Positions 1 to 8,621 of a stretch of DNA of 64,000 nucleotides are shown here, piece after piece. This DNA comes from Streptomyces sp. V1I1. Lineage in GTDB: Bacteria > Actinomycetota > Actinomycetes > Streptomycetales > Streptomycetaceae. The DNA lies in NCBI RefSeq assembly GCF_030817355.1, contig NZ_JAUSZH010000001.1, forward strand, positions 4,625,501-4,689,500. Reading direction: 5' to 3'. The position numbers were made by a program, and so were the translations under genes. The number at the start of each line of letters is the position of its first letter. Within the stretch, counting starts at the first letter, position 1. The notes beneath the pieces were generated by a model. That model did no database searches, was not told the DNA's origin, and worked only from the letters and a program-made list of their open reading frames with translations.

Positions 1-700
1 CGTTCGCGACGGCGGCGACGTCGTGGGCGTTGAACCACTCGGGTGTACGGACGGAGAGCCCTGGCGACGGATATGCGTAGCCGTGCTTGTCGCCGGCCAG
101 GCAGACCTGGATCTGGCCGGTCCGTACGAGAACGATGTCACCGGCTCGCACGGTGACGCCGCCGAACTCGGCGGCCTCGTCCAGATCCTCGGGGGTGACG
201 GCGTGGTCGCCGGGCAGCCGGTGGAGACCCTTGGCGCGCGCGACATCGAGGAGCACGCCACGCGAGACGATGTACGGGGCCTTGTCGATGCCGCTGAACC
301 GGGCGCGGGTGTGGGGAGTGATGGTGTCGGCGGGGCGGCCGTTGTAGATCTTCCCCGAGTGGGAGACATGGGTCAGGGCGTCCCAGTGGGTGGCGGCCTG
401 AAGTCCCATGGTCACGGCGTCGTCGCTGGTGGCGACCGTGCCGGGGCCGAAGAGCTCCTGGTTGATCTGGACCATGGTGTGGAGGGGGTTGACCCGCCCC
501 GGAATCATGCCGGTCTGGATGCCGTCCTGGTGGAGCGGCAGCGCGAGGGGGATTCTCCGTCCGCCGCGGACGGCTGTGGCTGCTTCCCGTACCACCTCGT
601 CGGTGATCAGGTTCAGGGTCCCTATCTCGTCGTCCGCGCCCCAACGCCCCCAGTTGTTCACGCGCTTGGCGATCTCGTGGAACTCGGCCGGGAGTGACAT
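1..700 (-). CDS. Cyclase-family metal-dependent hydrolase, partial (C-terminus off the left edge)
   Basis: The reading frame opens at ATG 698-700 on the minus strand behind an AGGAGG ribosome site and stays open to the window edge, giving about 233 residues. Residues 104-111 read THWDALTH, the metal-binding signature of the cyclase/kynurenine-formamidase fold (PF04199), followed by SHSGKIYNG. These enzymes hydrolyse or lactonise amides and ring-opened acids. The start is 45 bp from the centre of a palindromic operator shared with the divergent SDR gene, so the gene probably belongs to the same repressor regulon. The substrate cannot be told. The family call is firm. Confidence 0.85.
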   Translation of the reverse strand, partial: MSLPAEFHEIAKRVNNWGRWGADDEIGTLNLITDEVVREAATAVRGGRRIPLALPLHQDGIQTGMIPGRVNPLHTMVQINQELFGPGTVATSDDAVTMGLQAATHWDALTHVSHSGKIYNGRPADTITPHTRARFSGIDKAPYIVSRGVLLDVARAKGLHRLPGDHAVTPEDLDEAAEFGGVTVRAGDIVLVRTGQIQVCLAGDKHGYAYPSPGLSVRTPEWFNAHDVAAVAN

Positions 701-745
701 CGGGCCTCCTGGAGCTTGTGCTCAGGTATCTGACTGACCGTAGAA

Positions 746-762
746 TCTAACGGTCCGTCAGA
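746..762. promoter_or_regulatory. Operator copy 1 of the shared 17-bp palindrome (cyclase/SDR divergent promoter)
   Basis: TCTAACGGTCCGTCAGA matches TCTGACG-N3-CGTCAGA at 13 of 14 half-site bases. It sits between the divergent cyclase gene (start 700) and SDR gene (start 784). A weaker copy, TCTGACTGACCGTAGAA, abuts it at 729-745, exactly one 17-bp unit away. It is one of 12 clear copies in the window, all at promoters of catabolic genes. Confidence 0.8.
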
Positions 763-783
763 AACCGCGGGAAGGGGCCGGAC

Positions 784-1695
784 ATGGGGAACTTCTTGGC
801 AGGCAAGGTCGTCGCCGTGACGGGTGCCGGGCGCGGCATCGGCCGGGCGGTGGCACTGGCCGCTGCGGCGGAGGGGGCGCGGGTCGTCGTCAACGACTAC
901 GGCGTCTCGATCGAGGGCGGCGAGCCGACGTCGGAGGTCGCGTCGGAGGTCGTCAAGGAGATCGTCGCGGCCGGCGGCGAGGCGGTCGCGGTGGCCGACG
1001 ACATCGCGACGATGGCCGGGGGGCAGCGACTGATCGACGTCGCGCTCGCGGAGTACGGCCGTATCGACGGGGTCGTATGCGTGGCCGGGATCCTGCGTGA
1101 GCGGATGCTCTTCAACATGTCGGAGGAGGAGTGGGACCCGGTCGTGGCCACCCACCTGAAGGGCACCTTCACGGTCTTCCGCGCGGCGTCCGCGGTGATG
1201 CGCAGACAGGGCACGGGCACGCTGATCGGCTTCACCAGCGGTAACCACCAGGGCAGCGTGGCGCAGGCGAACTACTCCGCTGCGAAGGGCGGAATCATCT
1301 CTCTGGTCAGGAGCGCGGCGCTGGGCCTGAACAAGTACGGGGTGACGGCGAACGCGATCGCCCCTGTGGCCCGTACGCGCATGTCCGCGAACGTCCCGAT
1401 GGAGCTGAAGGAGATCGGCGAGCCGGAGGATGTGGCGGCGCTGGTGGTGTACCTGCTCTCCGAACGGGCCCGGGAGGAGCGGATCACGGGCCAGGTCTAC
1501 ACGATCGCCGGCCCGAAGATCGCGGTGTGGGCCCAGCCGAGGGAACTCCGGGCGGGCTACGCGGAGGGTGCATGGACCCCGGAGAAGATCGCGGACTTCC
1601 TGCCGGGAACGGTGGGGGTGGACCCGATGCCGATGCTGGCGCACCTGGAGGAGATGGCGCGGGCGGCGGCGAGGAGGGACCGCCCGAACGGCTAG
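784..1695 (+). CDS. Short-chain dehydrogenase/reductase, MFE-2-like (3-hydroxyacyl-CoA dehydrogenase type)
   Basis: 303 residues. The cofactor motif TGAGRGIG lies near residue 14 and the catalytic YSAAK near residue 165, with the expected preceding Ser region. The extra C-terminal tail of about 60 residues, with PKIAVWAQPRELR and EKIADFLPGTV, resembles the dehydrogenase part of peroxisomal multifunctional enzyme 2 and its actinobacterial relatives, which oxidise 3-hydroxyacyl-CoA. GGAAGGGG at 770-777 is the ribosome site for ATG 784. The gene reads away from the shared operator at 746-762, so it is likely co-repressed with the cyclase gene. The precise acyl substrate is unknown. Confidence 0.85.
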   Translation: MGNFLAGKVVAVTGAGRGIGRAVALAAAAEGARVVVNDYGVSIEGGEPTSEVASEVVKEIVAAGGEAVAVADDIATMAGGQRLIDVALAEYGRIDGVVCVAGILRERMLFNMSEEEWDPVVATHLKGTFTVFRAASAVMRRQGTGTLIGFTSGNHQGSVAQANYSAAKGGIISLVRSAALGLNKYGVTANAIAPVARTRMSANVPMELKEIGEPEDVAALVVYLLSERAREERITGQVYTIAGPKIAVWAQPRELRAGYAEGAWTPEKIADFLPGTVGVDPMPMLAHLEEMARAAARRDRPNG

Positions 1696-2035
1696 CCGGG
1701 GCTCTGGCCCGGGCCCCGCGCCTCAAACGCCGGCGAGGCTGGATTCGGGGCTCCGCCCCAAACCCCGCGCCTCAATCGCCGGCGAGGCTGGATTTCGCGT
1801 CCGGGACCGCGCCCTCAATCGCCGGCGGAGCTTGATTTGCCCGGGCGGGCTTCAAGTTTCCGCCGGACGGGCGGAAATTCAAGCCCGTTGGGGGTCCCCC
1901 CGGACGAAGTCTGGGGGAGATTGAGGACAACGCCCGAAGGGCGTGCGGGGGTCTGGGGGCTTGCCCCCAGTTCGGGAAGTGGGGGTCCCCCCACGCCCGC
2001 CAGGGCGTAGGGGGAGGGTAGGGGAACTTCAACTC
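1696..2035. repeat. Intergenic repeat element, copy A
   Basis: This 350-bp gene-free stretch between the SDR and acyl-CoA dehydrogenase genes contains modules also found at 25872-26105 and 40325-40620: a GGGCCCCGCGCCTCAA-CGCCGGCG block (here repeated about three times), a variable central palindrome (TTTCCGCC/GGCGGAAA), GGGGGTCCCCCCGGACGAAG, and TTGAGGACAACGCCCGAAGG. The end carries a GTGGGGGTCCCCCCAC palindrome. It is noncoding by appearance and could form several hairpins in RNA. It precedes the ribosome site of the next gene, so it may act as a terminator or attenuator. Confidence 0.75.
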
Positions 2036-2047
2036 CTTGGAGGAGAC

Positions 2048-3265
2048 GTGGACTTCGCGTTCGGGCCGCCAGACGACGCGTTCCGCAGAGACGCACAGTC
2101 ATGGCTCGCCGAGCACATGACCGATGAGTTCGCCGGCCCCGCCGGCCTCCGCGGTTCCGGCAGCGAGCACGAGCGAGTCCACGCGCACCGCGCCTGGGAG
2201 CGGGAGCTCGGCCGCGACGGGTGGATCGGGCTCGGCTGGGACACCGGCGCGTACGGGAACCGCCGGGCCACCCTCACCCAGCAGGTCGTCTGGGCCGAGG
2301 AGTACGCCCGCGTCGCCGCCCCCGGCCGCCTCGGGCACATCGGGGAGAACCTCCTCGCGCCCACCCTGATCGCGTACGGCAGCCAGGCGCAGCAGGACCG
2401 CTTCCTGCCCGCCGTCGCGCGCGGCGAAGAGCTCTGGTGCCAGGGGTACAGCGAGCCGAACGCAGGGTCCGACCTCGCCGGGGTGCGGACGGCGGCCGTA
2501 CGCGACGGGGACGTCTACCGGATCAGCGGGCAGAAGATCTGGACCTCCCTCGCGCAGGACGCCGACTGGTGCTTCGTACTGGCACGGACCGAAGAGGGAT
2601 CCCGGCGGCATCTAGGGCTGTCGTTCCTGCTCGTCCCGATGGACCAGCCGGGCCGTATCGACGTACGGCCCATCCGGCAGATGACCGGGACCAGCGAGTT
2701 CAACGAGGTCTTCCTCGACGGCGCCGAGGCCCGCGCCGAGCATGTCGTCGGCGGCGAAGGCAACGGCTGGCGCGTCGCCATGGGCCTGCTCGAATTCGAG
2801 CGCGGGGTCTCCACCCTCGTCCAACAGATCGGCTTTGCCGAGGAGTTGACGCGGGTCGTGCGGCTGGCTGTCGACAGCGGCGCGGTCAGCGATCCCGTGC
2901 TGCGCGACCGGCTCGTACGGCAGTGGGCCGAGCTGCGCACCATGCGGTGGAACGCCCTGCGAACCCTGGGGGGTTCGGGCGACCGAGGCGCCCCCAGCGC
3001 CCCCACCAACCCCGGCGCCCCCAGCGTCGCCAAACTGCTCTGGGGCGGCTGGCACCAGCGTCTCGGCGAGCTCGCCATGGCCGTCCGGGGCGCCGCCGCG
3101 GCCACCGGCCCGTACGACTGGAGCCGTGAGCGCCCGTACGAACTCGACGCTTTCCAGCGCCTGTTCCTCTTCACCCGCGCCGACACGATCTACGGCGGCT
3201 CGGACGAAATCCAGCGCAACATCATCGCCGAGCGGGTGCTCGGCCTACCGAGGGAGCCCCGATGA
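2048..3265 (+). CDS. Acyl-CoA dehydrogenase
   Basis: 405 residues from GTG 2048, chosen because GGAGGA at 2038-2043 sits just upstream; the frame extends further 5' only into repeat DNA. The fold is complete: N-terminal helical domain, the FAD/substrate segment WCQGYSEPNAGSDLAG followed by ISGQKIWTS in the middle, and the C-terminal YGGSDEIQRNIIAERVLG signature. It would introduce an alpha,beta double bond into an acyl-CoA and pass electrons to ETF. It overlaps the following alcohol dehydrogenase by ATGA, so the two are translationally coupled. No copy of the shared operator is seen just upstream; transcription may come from the SDR promoter or from within repeat A. Confidence 0.92.
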   Translation: MDFAFGPPDDAFRRDAQSWLAEHMTDEFAGPAGLRGSGSEHERVHAHRAWERELGRDGWIGLGWDTGAYGNRRATLTQQVVWAEEYARVAAPGRLGHIGENLLAPTLIAYGSQAQQDRFLPAVARGEELWCQGYSEPNAGSDLAGVRTAAVRDGDVYRISGQKIWTSLAQDADWCFVLARTEEGSRRHLGLSFLLVPMDQPGRIDVRPIRQMTGTSEFNEVFLDGAEARAEHVVGGEGNGWRVAMGLLEFERGVSTLVQQIGFAEELTRVVRLAVDSGAVSDPVLRDRLVRQWAELRTMRWNALRTLGGSGDRGAPSAPTNPGAPSVAKLLWGGWHQRLGELAMAVRGAAAATGPYDWSRERPYELDAFQRLFLFTRADTIYGGSDEIQRNIIAERVLGLPREPR

Positions 3266-4311
3266 GAGGCGTCGTCTTCGACGGCAAGCAGCCCCAGGTG
3301 GTCGACGATCTGGAGATACGGGAGCCGGGGGCCGGCGAGGTGCTGGTCGCCGTCGCCGCCGCCGGGCTGTGCCACAGCGACCTGTCCGTGATCGACGGCA
3401 CGATCCCCTTCCCCGTGCCGGTCGTGCTCGGGCACGAGGGCGCGGGCGTCGTCCAGGCGGTCGGCGCGGGCGTCGGCCATGTCGCGCCCGGCGACCATGT
3501 CTCGCTGTCCACCCTCGCCAACTGTGGCGCGTGCGCGGACTGCGACCGCGGCCGCCCCACCATGTGCCGCAAGGCGATCGGCCGCCCCGGCCGGCCGTTC
3601 TCCCGCGGCGGTGAGCCGCTCTTCCAGTTCGCCTCCAACTCCGCTTTCGCGGAACGCACGATCGTCAAGGCCGTCCAGGCGGTGAAGATCCCCGCCGACC
3701 TGCCCCTGACCTCGGCCGCGCTGATCGGCTGCGGGGTGCTGACGGGGGTGGGAGCCGTGCTGAATCGCGCGATGGTCGACCGCGGTGACACGGTCGTCGT
3801 CATCGGCACCGGCGGCATCGGCCTGAACGTCATACAGGGCGCGCGGATCGCGGGCGCGTCCGCGATCGTCGCCGTCGACTCGAACCCGGCGAAAGAGGCG
3901 GTGGCCCGGCAGTTCGGGGCGACGGACTTCCTCGCGTCGGCACAGGGCGTACGGGAGATCCTGCCGACCGGCGCCGACCATGTCTTCGAGTGCGTCGGGC
4001 ATGTGGGGCTGATCCGGCAGGCGATCGAGCTGCTAGACCGGCACGGCCAGGCGATCCTCCTCGGCATGCCTGCGGCGACGGCGGAGGCGAACTTCGTGCC
4101 GGCGGCGATGTTCCTGGACAAGTCGATTCTGGGCTGCCGTTATGGCTCCTCGCGTCCGCAGCACGACATCGCCCTGTACGCCGAGTTGTACCGGCAGGGC
4201 AGGCTACTGCTGGACGAACTGGTCACCGAGATCTACCCGATCGAGGACTTCGCGAAGGCGGCTGACGACGCGCACCACGGGCGGGTGGCGCGCGGCGTGC
4301 TGACGTTCTGA
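3262..4311 (+). CDS. Zinc-dependent medium-chain alcohol dehydrogenase
   Basis: 349 residues of the MDR family. The catalytic zinc ligands are Cys37 (GLCHSD) and His58 (GHEGAG); the structural zinc lobe is complete with Cys88, Cys91, Cys94 and Cys102; the NAD-binding motif IGTGGIG lies near residue 183. It resembles the class III/mycothiol-dependent-like alcohol dehydrogenases that oxidise alcohols in catabolic operons. The start overlaps the stop of the acyl-CoA dehydrogenase gene (ATGA). Alcohol versus aldehyde or hydroxyacyl preference cannot be read from sequence. Confidence 0.9.
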   Translation: MRGVVFDGKQPQVVDDLEIREPGAGEVLVAVAAAGLCHSDLSVIDGTIPFPVPVVLGHEGAGVVQAVGAGVGHVAPGDHVSLSTLANCGACADCDRGRPTMCRKAIGRPGRPFSRGGEPLFQFASNSAFAERTIVKAVQAVKIPADLPLTSAALIGCGVLTGVGAVLNRAMVDRGDTVVVIGTGGIGLNVIQGARIAGASAIVAVDSNPAKEAVARQFGATDFLASAQGVREILPTGADHVFECVGHVGLIRQAIELLDRHGQAILLGMPAATAEANFVPAAMFLDKSILGCRYGSSRPQHDIALYAELYRQGRLLLDELVTEIYPIEDFAKAADDAHHGRVARGVLTF

Positions 4312-4346
4312 GCCCTGGGCCCCCAGCCCCTCACCTCCCCAGCCCC

Positions 4347-5339
4347 TCACGCCCCAGCAGCGGCGCGGAAAGCGCGCCGGTACGCGGTCGGCGGGACGCC
4401 CAGCGCCGCCTGCAGGTGCTGGCGCATCGACTGCGCCGTGCCGAAGCCCGCGTCCCGTGCCACCTGATCGACGGAGAGATCCGTGGATTCGAGCAGATGC
4501 CGGGCCCGCTCCACGCGCTGCCGCGTCAGCCACTGGCCGGGGCTGATGCCCGCCTCCTCGCGGAAGCGGCGCGTGAACGTCCGTACCGACATGGACTCCT
4601 GGTCGGCCATGTCGCGCAGCTGGATCGGCTCGTGGAGGCGGCTCAGTGCCCAGGCCCGTGCGCTGGTGGTGGTCGCCAACTGCGGTTCGGGGACGGGCCG
4701 GTGAATGTACTGGGCCTGACCGCCGTCCCGGTGCGGCGGTACGACCGTACGGCGCGCGACCTCATTGGCGACGGCCGTGCCGTGGTCACGCCGCACGATG
4801 TGCAGGCACAGGTCGATTCCGGCCGCGACTCCCGCCGAGGTGAGCACGTCACCGTCGTCGATGAAGAGGACGTCCGCGTCGACCTTGACGGATGGGAAGA
4901 GCCGCTGGAAGTGCTCGGCGGAGGACCAGTGGGTGGTGGCGGGCCGGCCGTCGAGGAACCCGGCTGCGGCGAGGACGTAACCGCCGGTGCAGATCGAGAC
5001 CATGCGGGTGCCGGGCCGGATGTGCGCGAGGGCGGCCGCGAGCTCCTCGGTGAGGCGGCCCTCCTCGTAGACCGGCCCCAGTTCGTACGAGGCGGGGACG
5101 ACGACGGTGTCGGCGGTGGCCAGCGCTTCGGGGCCGTGCTCGACGTGAATGTCGAAGTCGGCGTCCGTGCGGACGGGGCCGGGCCGGACCGAGCAGGTGA
5201 CGACCTCGTACAGGGGGTGGCCGTCCGTGTCCTTGGCACGGCCGAAGATCCGGTGCGGTATGCCCAGCTCGAAGAGGAGCAGCCCGGTCAGGGCCAGCAC
5301 GACGACCCGATGCCTCTTGATGCCCTTTACATCGCCCAT
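4347..5339 (-). CDS. GlxA-type AraC-family transcriptional regulator
   Basis: 330 residues. The N-terminal half is a DJ-1/PfpI-like domain with the nucleophile-elbow region VSICTGGYVLAAAG; the C-terminal third is an AraC double helix-turn-helix (MSVRTFTRRFREE and a second helix pair near the end). Such proteins act as activators whose DJ-1-like part senses a ligand. It is divergent from the MFS gene, with 59 bp between the two start codons, so it may control that exporter or importer. It converges on the alcohol dehydrogenase gene with only 35 bp between, and I see no clear terminator there. Confidence 0.88.
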   Translation of the reverse strand: MGDVKGIKRHRVVVLALTGLLLFELGIPHRIFGRAKDTDGHPLYEVVTCSVRPGPVRTDADFDIHVEHGPEALATADTVVVPASYELGPVYEEGRLTEELAAALAHIRPGTRMVSICTGGYVLAAAGFLDGRPATTHWSSAEHFQRLFPSVKVDADVLFIDDGDVLTSAGVAAGIDLCLHIVRRDHGTAVANEVARRTVVPPHRDGGQAQYIHRPVPEPQLATTTSARAWALSRLHEPIQLRDMADQESMSVRTFTRRFREEAGISPGQWLTRQRVERARHLLESTDLSVDQVARDAGFGTAQSMRQHLQAALGVPPTAYRRAFRAAAGA

Positions 5340-5398
5340 GGCCCGATCCTATCGAACGCTGTCCTCCGGGCCACTCGTTGCGGTTGATCGCTCCCCGG

Positions 5399-6757
5399 AT
5401 GCTGGGTGACGTGACCCAGACAACCGAGCCGCAGCACGGCAGACTGCCCCTTCGCCGCCCTCCGCGTACCCGTGTCCACCGTGCGTGGTTCGTCGCCGTC
5501 GTCACCTTTGTGACGATCATCGGCGCCGCGGCCTTCGCCTCGCTGCCCGGTCTGCTGATCGAGCCGCTGCACGGGGAGTTCGACTGGTCGCGCGGCACGA
5601 TCGGCTTCGCGGTCTCGGTCAATCTCGCGCTGTACGGGCTCACCGCGCCGTTCGCCGCGGCGCTGATGGACCGCTTCGGTATCCGCCGGGTGGTCGCCCT
5701 AGCCCTTACGGTCATCGCGGTCGGCTCCGGGCTCACCGTCTTCATGACGACGTCCTGGCAGTTCGTCCTCTACTGGGGCGTCCTCGTCGGCCTGGGCAGC
5801 GGCTCGATGGCGCTGGCGTTCGCCGCGACGGTCACCAACCGCTGGTTCGTGCAGCGGCGCGGCCTGGTCACCGGCATCCTCACCGCGGCCGGCGCCTCCG
5901 GCCAGCTCATCTTTCTCCCACTCCTCTCCTGGCTGGTCGAGAGCCACGGCTGGCGCCCGGCCTCGATCACGGTCGCGCTCGCGGCACTGGCCGTCGTCCC
6001 CTTCGTCTGGCTGCTGCTGCGGGACCACCCGGCGGACGTGGGGATCGCCGCGTACGGCGCGGAGGGCTTCACCCCGAAGCCGGACCCGGTGCCGGGCGCG
6101 GCCCGCCGCGCGGTCAGGGTGCTGTTCAAGGCGGCCCGCACCGGGCCGTTCTGGCTGCTGGCGGGCACCTTCGCGATCTGCGGCGCGTCGACGAACGGCC
6201 TGGTCAAGACCCACTTCGTACCCGCCGCCCACGACCACGGCATGCCGATCACGGCGGCGGCGTCGCTGCTCGCGGTGATAGGTGTCTTCGATGTCGTCGG
6301 CACGATCGCGTCGGGGTGGTTCACGGACCGCTTCGAGGCGCGGCGACTGCTGGCGGTGTATTACGCGCTGCGCGGGATCTCACTGCTCTTCCTGCCGATG
6401 CTGCTCGCCCCGTCCGTCCACCCGCCGATGATCTTCTTCATCGTCTTCTACGGCCTGGACTGGGTGGCGACCGTGCCGCCGACGATCGCCCTGTGCCGCG
6501 AGCACTACGGCGAGGACAGCGCGATCGTCTTCGGCTGGGTGCTGGCATCGCACCAGGTGGGCGCGGCGGTCGTCGCCTTCGCGGGCGGTGTGACGCGGGA
6601 CGTCTTCGGCTCGTACGACGTGATCTGGTACGCCTCGGGCGCGCTCTGCGCGGCGGCGGCGCTGATGGCACTGGTGATCCGGCGCAGGCCGCTGACCGCG
6701 CTGCCGACGGTGTCGTTGCAGAAGGGGGCAGGGGCAGAAGACCCGGTCAGGGGCTGA
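5399..6757 (+). CDS. Major facilitator superfamily transporter
   Basis: 452 residues from ATG 5399; GTG 5411 and TTG 5378 are in-frame alternatives and none has a strong ribosome site. The protein has a short hydrophilic N-terminus, then about twelve hydrophobic segments with the typical loop basic motif DRFGIRR after the second helix and a long central loop near residue 215. It is most like the monocarboxylate/oxalate:formate antiporter branch of MFS. Divergence from the GlxA-type regulator suggests regulated uptake or efflux. The 3' end overlaps the convergent flavin reductase gene by 11 bp. Confidence 0.85.
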   Translation: MLGDVTQTTEPQHGRLPLRRPPRTRVHRAWFVAVVTFVTIIGAAAFASLPGLLIEPLHGEFDWSRGTIGFAVSVNLALYGLTAPFAAALMDRFGIRRVVALALTVIAVGSGLTVFMTTSWQFVLYWGVLVGLGSGSMALAFAATVTNRWFVQRRGLVTGILTAAGASGQLIFLPLLSWLVESHGWRPASITVALAALAVVPFVWLLLRDHPADVGIAAYGAEGFTPKPDPVPGAARRAVRVLFKAARTGPFWLLAGTFAICGASTNGLVKTHFVPAAHDHGMPITAAASLLAVIGVFDVVGTIASGWFTDRFEARRLLAVYYALRGISLLFLPMLLAPSVHPPMIFFIVFYGLDWVATVPPTIALCREHYGEDSAIVFGWVLASHQVGAAVVAFAGGVTRDVFGSYDVIWYASGALCAAAALMALVIRRRPLTALPTVSLQKGAGAEDPVRG

Positions 6758-7379
6758 AGCGCCCGAACTTCCCCCGGTGGAAGAGGAGCGGCGCACCCTC
6801 GTGCTCCGCACCGAGCGCCGCCACGCGGCCGACGACGATCAGATGGTCGCCCCCGGTGTGCACGGCGTGGATCGTGCAGTCGATCCAGGCCGGTACGGAG
6901 TCGAGGAGCGGCGACCCGGTCGCGGGTGATGCGGTGTGGACGACCCCGGCGAACTTGTCCGCGCCGCTGACGGCGAACCCCCGGCACAGCTCGCCCTGGT
7001 GCGCGCCCAGGACGTTGACGCAGAAGGCCCCGGCGCGGGCGATACGCGGCCAGGTCGTGGACGTACGGGCGACCATGAAGGCGATCAGCGGCGGATCGAG
7101 CGACAGGGACGCGAAGGACTGACAGGCGAACCCGGCGGGGCCGTCCTCGTCGTGCGCCGTGACGACGGTGACGCCGGTCGCGAAGTGCCCCAGCACACGC
7201 CGGAATTCGGCCGGCTCGACGGGCAGCCGCTCGTCATCACCGACAGCCCGCAGATCGGGGCGCGGGAGTACCTCGAAGGGCTCGCCGGCCGGGTCGGTGG
7301 CCGGGTCCGTGGCCGTGGGAGCCCCCACGGACCTGAGGTATCGGACGGCGGTGGCCGCCATCCCTGCGTGTCCCATCAC
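6747..7379 (-). CDS. Flavin reductase-like protein (HsaB/HpaC-type)
   Basis: 210 residues. The core FRRVLGHFATGVTVVTA, then GFACQSFASLSLDPPLI and the terminal FHRGKFGRF, are hallmarks of the short-chain flavin reductase family (PF01613) that supplies reduced FMN/FAD to two-component monooxygenases such as HsaAB of steroid catabolism. About 45 extra N-terminal residues precede the core. The start codon is 13 bp from operator copy 2, placing the gene in the regulon. No matching oxygenase subunit is adjacent; the FAD monooxygenase at 11989 or the luciferase-like enzymes may be partners, but that is inference. Confidence 0.87.
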   Translation of the reverse strand: MMGHAGMAATAVRYLRSVGAPTATDPATDPAGEPFEVLPRPDLRAVGDDERLPVEPAEFRRVLGHFATGVTVVTAHDEDGPAGFACQSFASLSLDPPLIAFMVARTSTTWPRIARAGAFCVNVLGAHQGELCRGFAVSGADKFAGVVHTASPATGSPLLDSVPAWIDCTIHAVHTGGDHLIVVGRVAALGAEHEGAPLLFHRGKFGRFSP

Positions 7380-7391
7380 ATCCCCATTGAA

Positions 7392-7408
7392 CCTGACGGT
7401 GCGTCAGA
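7392..7408. promoter_or_regulatory. Operator copy 2 (flavin reductase promoter)
   Basis: CCTGACGGTGCGTCAGA, 13 of 14 half-site bases match TCTGACG-N3-CGTCAGA. It lies 13 bp upstream of the minus-strand flavin reductase start at 7379. Confidence 0.85.
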
Positions 7409-7485
7409 TGGGAAGCGCGTGCGCGCGGCCCGTGCGGTCCGTATGCATGCGGCCCGTACGCATCGGTGCTTGCATTGCGTCCCCC

Positions 7486-7508
7486 TGTCACATCGGATGG
7501 GTTTCGTC
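7486..7508 (+). promoter_or_regulatory. ECF41-type promoter upstream of the sigma factor gene
   Basis: TGTCACA (7486-7492), 12 bp, then CGTC (7505-7508), upstream of the sigma gene starting at 7549. The same two boxes with the same spacing occur on the minus strand at 46699-46721 before a predicted ECF41 target gene. TGTCACA and CGTC are the elements known for ECF41 sigma factors. I infer self-activation. Confidence 0.65.
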
Positions 7509-7548
7509 GGTCATTGCTGTGACACGACGCGACGGAGGTATGCGACCG

Positions 7549-8433
7549 ATGGACGAGCACGAGCGGCTGGCTGAGCGGTTCGAGTCGCACCGGAGCCATC
7601 TGCGGGCCGTGGCCTACCGCATGCTCGGCTCGGCGGGTGAGGCGGACGATGCCCTTCAGGAAGCCTGGCTGCGGATCAGCCGATCCGATACCAGCGGGGT
7701 CGAGAACCTGGGCGGCTGGCTGACGACAGTGGTCGGCCGGGTGTCGCTGAACATGCTGCGGTCGCGCACCTCACGGCGCGAGGACCCGCTGGACGCGCAT
7801 GCGCCCGAGCCGGTCGTGAGCCGTGCGGAAGGGGCCGCGGGGATCGACCCCGAGCAGGAGGCGATGCTGGCCGACTCGGTCGGGCTCGCCCTGCTCGTCG
7901 TACTCGACACGCTGGCCCCGGCGGAGCGGCTCGCTTTCGTACTGCATGACATGTTCGCCGTCCCCTTCGACGAGATCGCCAACATCGTGGAGCGCTCTCC
8001 CGCCGCGGCACGGCAGCTCGCCAGCCGCGCACGCCGCCGGGTGCAGGGGTCGACCCCGGTTCCCGACGTCGACCTCGGTCGCAAGCGCGAGGTCGTCGAC
8101 GCCTTCCTCGCCGCCTCGCGCGGCGGTGACTTCGACGCGCTGCTCGCCGTGCTCGATCCGGACGTCGTGCTCCGGGCCGACCGCGCTGCCGTTTCCGCGG
8201 GCGCGGCGGAGCAGGTCCGTGGTGCGCAGGCGGTGGCCGACACCTTCTCGGGACGGGCCCGGATGGCGCAGCCGGCGCTGGTGGACGGGGCGGCGGGTGC
8301 CCTGTGGGCTCCGGGCGGGAAGCCGCGGATCGTCTTCGACTTCACGATCAGGGACGGGAAGATCGTCGGGATCGACATCCTCGCCGACCCCGAGCTCATC
8401 GGCGAGCTCGACCTGGCGGTTGTCGACGACTAG
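7549..8433 (+). CDS. SigJ/ECF41-like extracytoplasmic-function sigma factor with C-terminal SnoaL-like domain
   Basis: 294 residues from ATG 7549; GGAGG at 7534-7538 is well spaced for it and too close for ATG 7540. Regions 2 (RMLGSAGEADDALQEAWLR) and 4 (LDTLAPAERLAFVLHDMF, followed by a helix-turn-helix) are followed by a roughly 110-residue NTF2/SnoaL-like domain that in this class modulates activity. The usual C-terminal ECF41 motifs are degenerate: HAPEP stands in place of WLPEP and NPDKL is missing. The upstream TGTCACA-N12-CGTC element suggests autoregulation. The divergent flavin reductase has its own operator, so the two genes are probably independent. Confidence 0.88.
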   Translation: MDEHERLAERFESHRSHLRAVAYRMLGSAGEADDALQEAWLRISRSDTSGVENLGGWLTTVVGRVSLNMLRSRTSRREDPLDAHAPEPVVSRAEGAAGIDPEQEAMLADSVGLALLVVLDTLAPAERLAFVLHDMFAVPFDEIANIVERSPAAARQLASRARRRVQGSTPVPDVDLGRKREVVDAFLAASRGGDFDALLAVLDPDVVLRADRAAVSAGAAEQVRGAQAVADTFSGRARMAQPALVDGAAGALWAPGGKPRIVFDFTIRDGKIVGIDILADPELIGELDLAVVDD

Positions 8434-8621
8434 ACCTCAAGGGGCTGGTGAGCAGGGGCCGTTCGCAGCAAGCGTCTCAGCGGCTCAGCAAGCGCCTCAC
8501 AGCAAGCGCGTAGACTCGCCTGTTCAGGATGACGGTGCCATGTCAGAAAGGCAACCGGTCCGTCCCCAACTCGGGCCCGGCTGAGGCGCGTTGTGTGTGA
8601 CGTTCGAGGAACTCGCTTTGG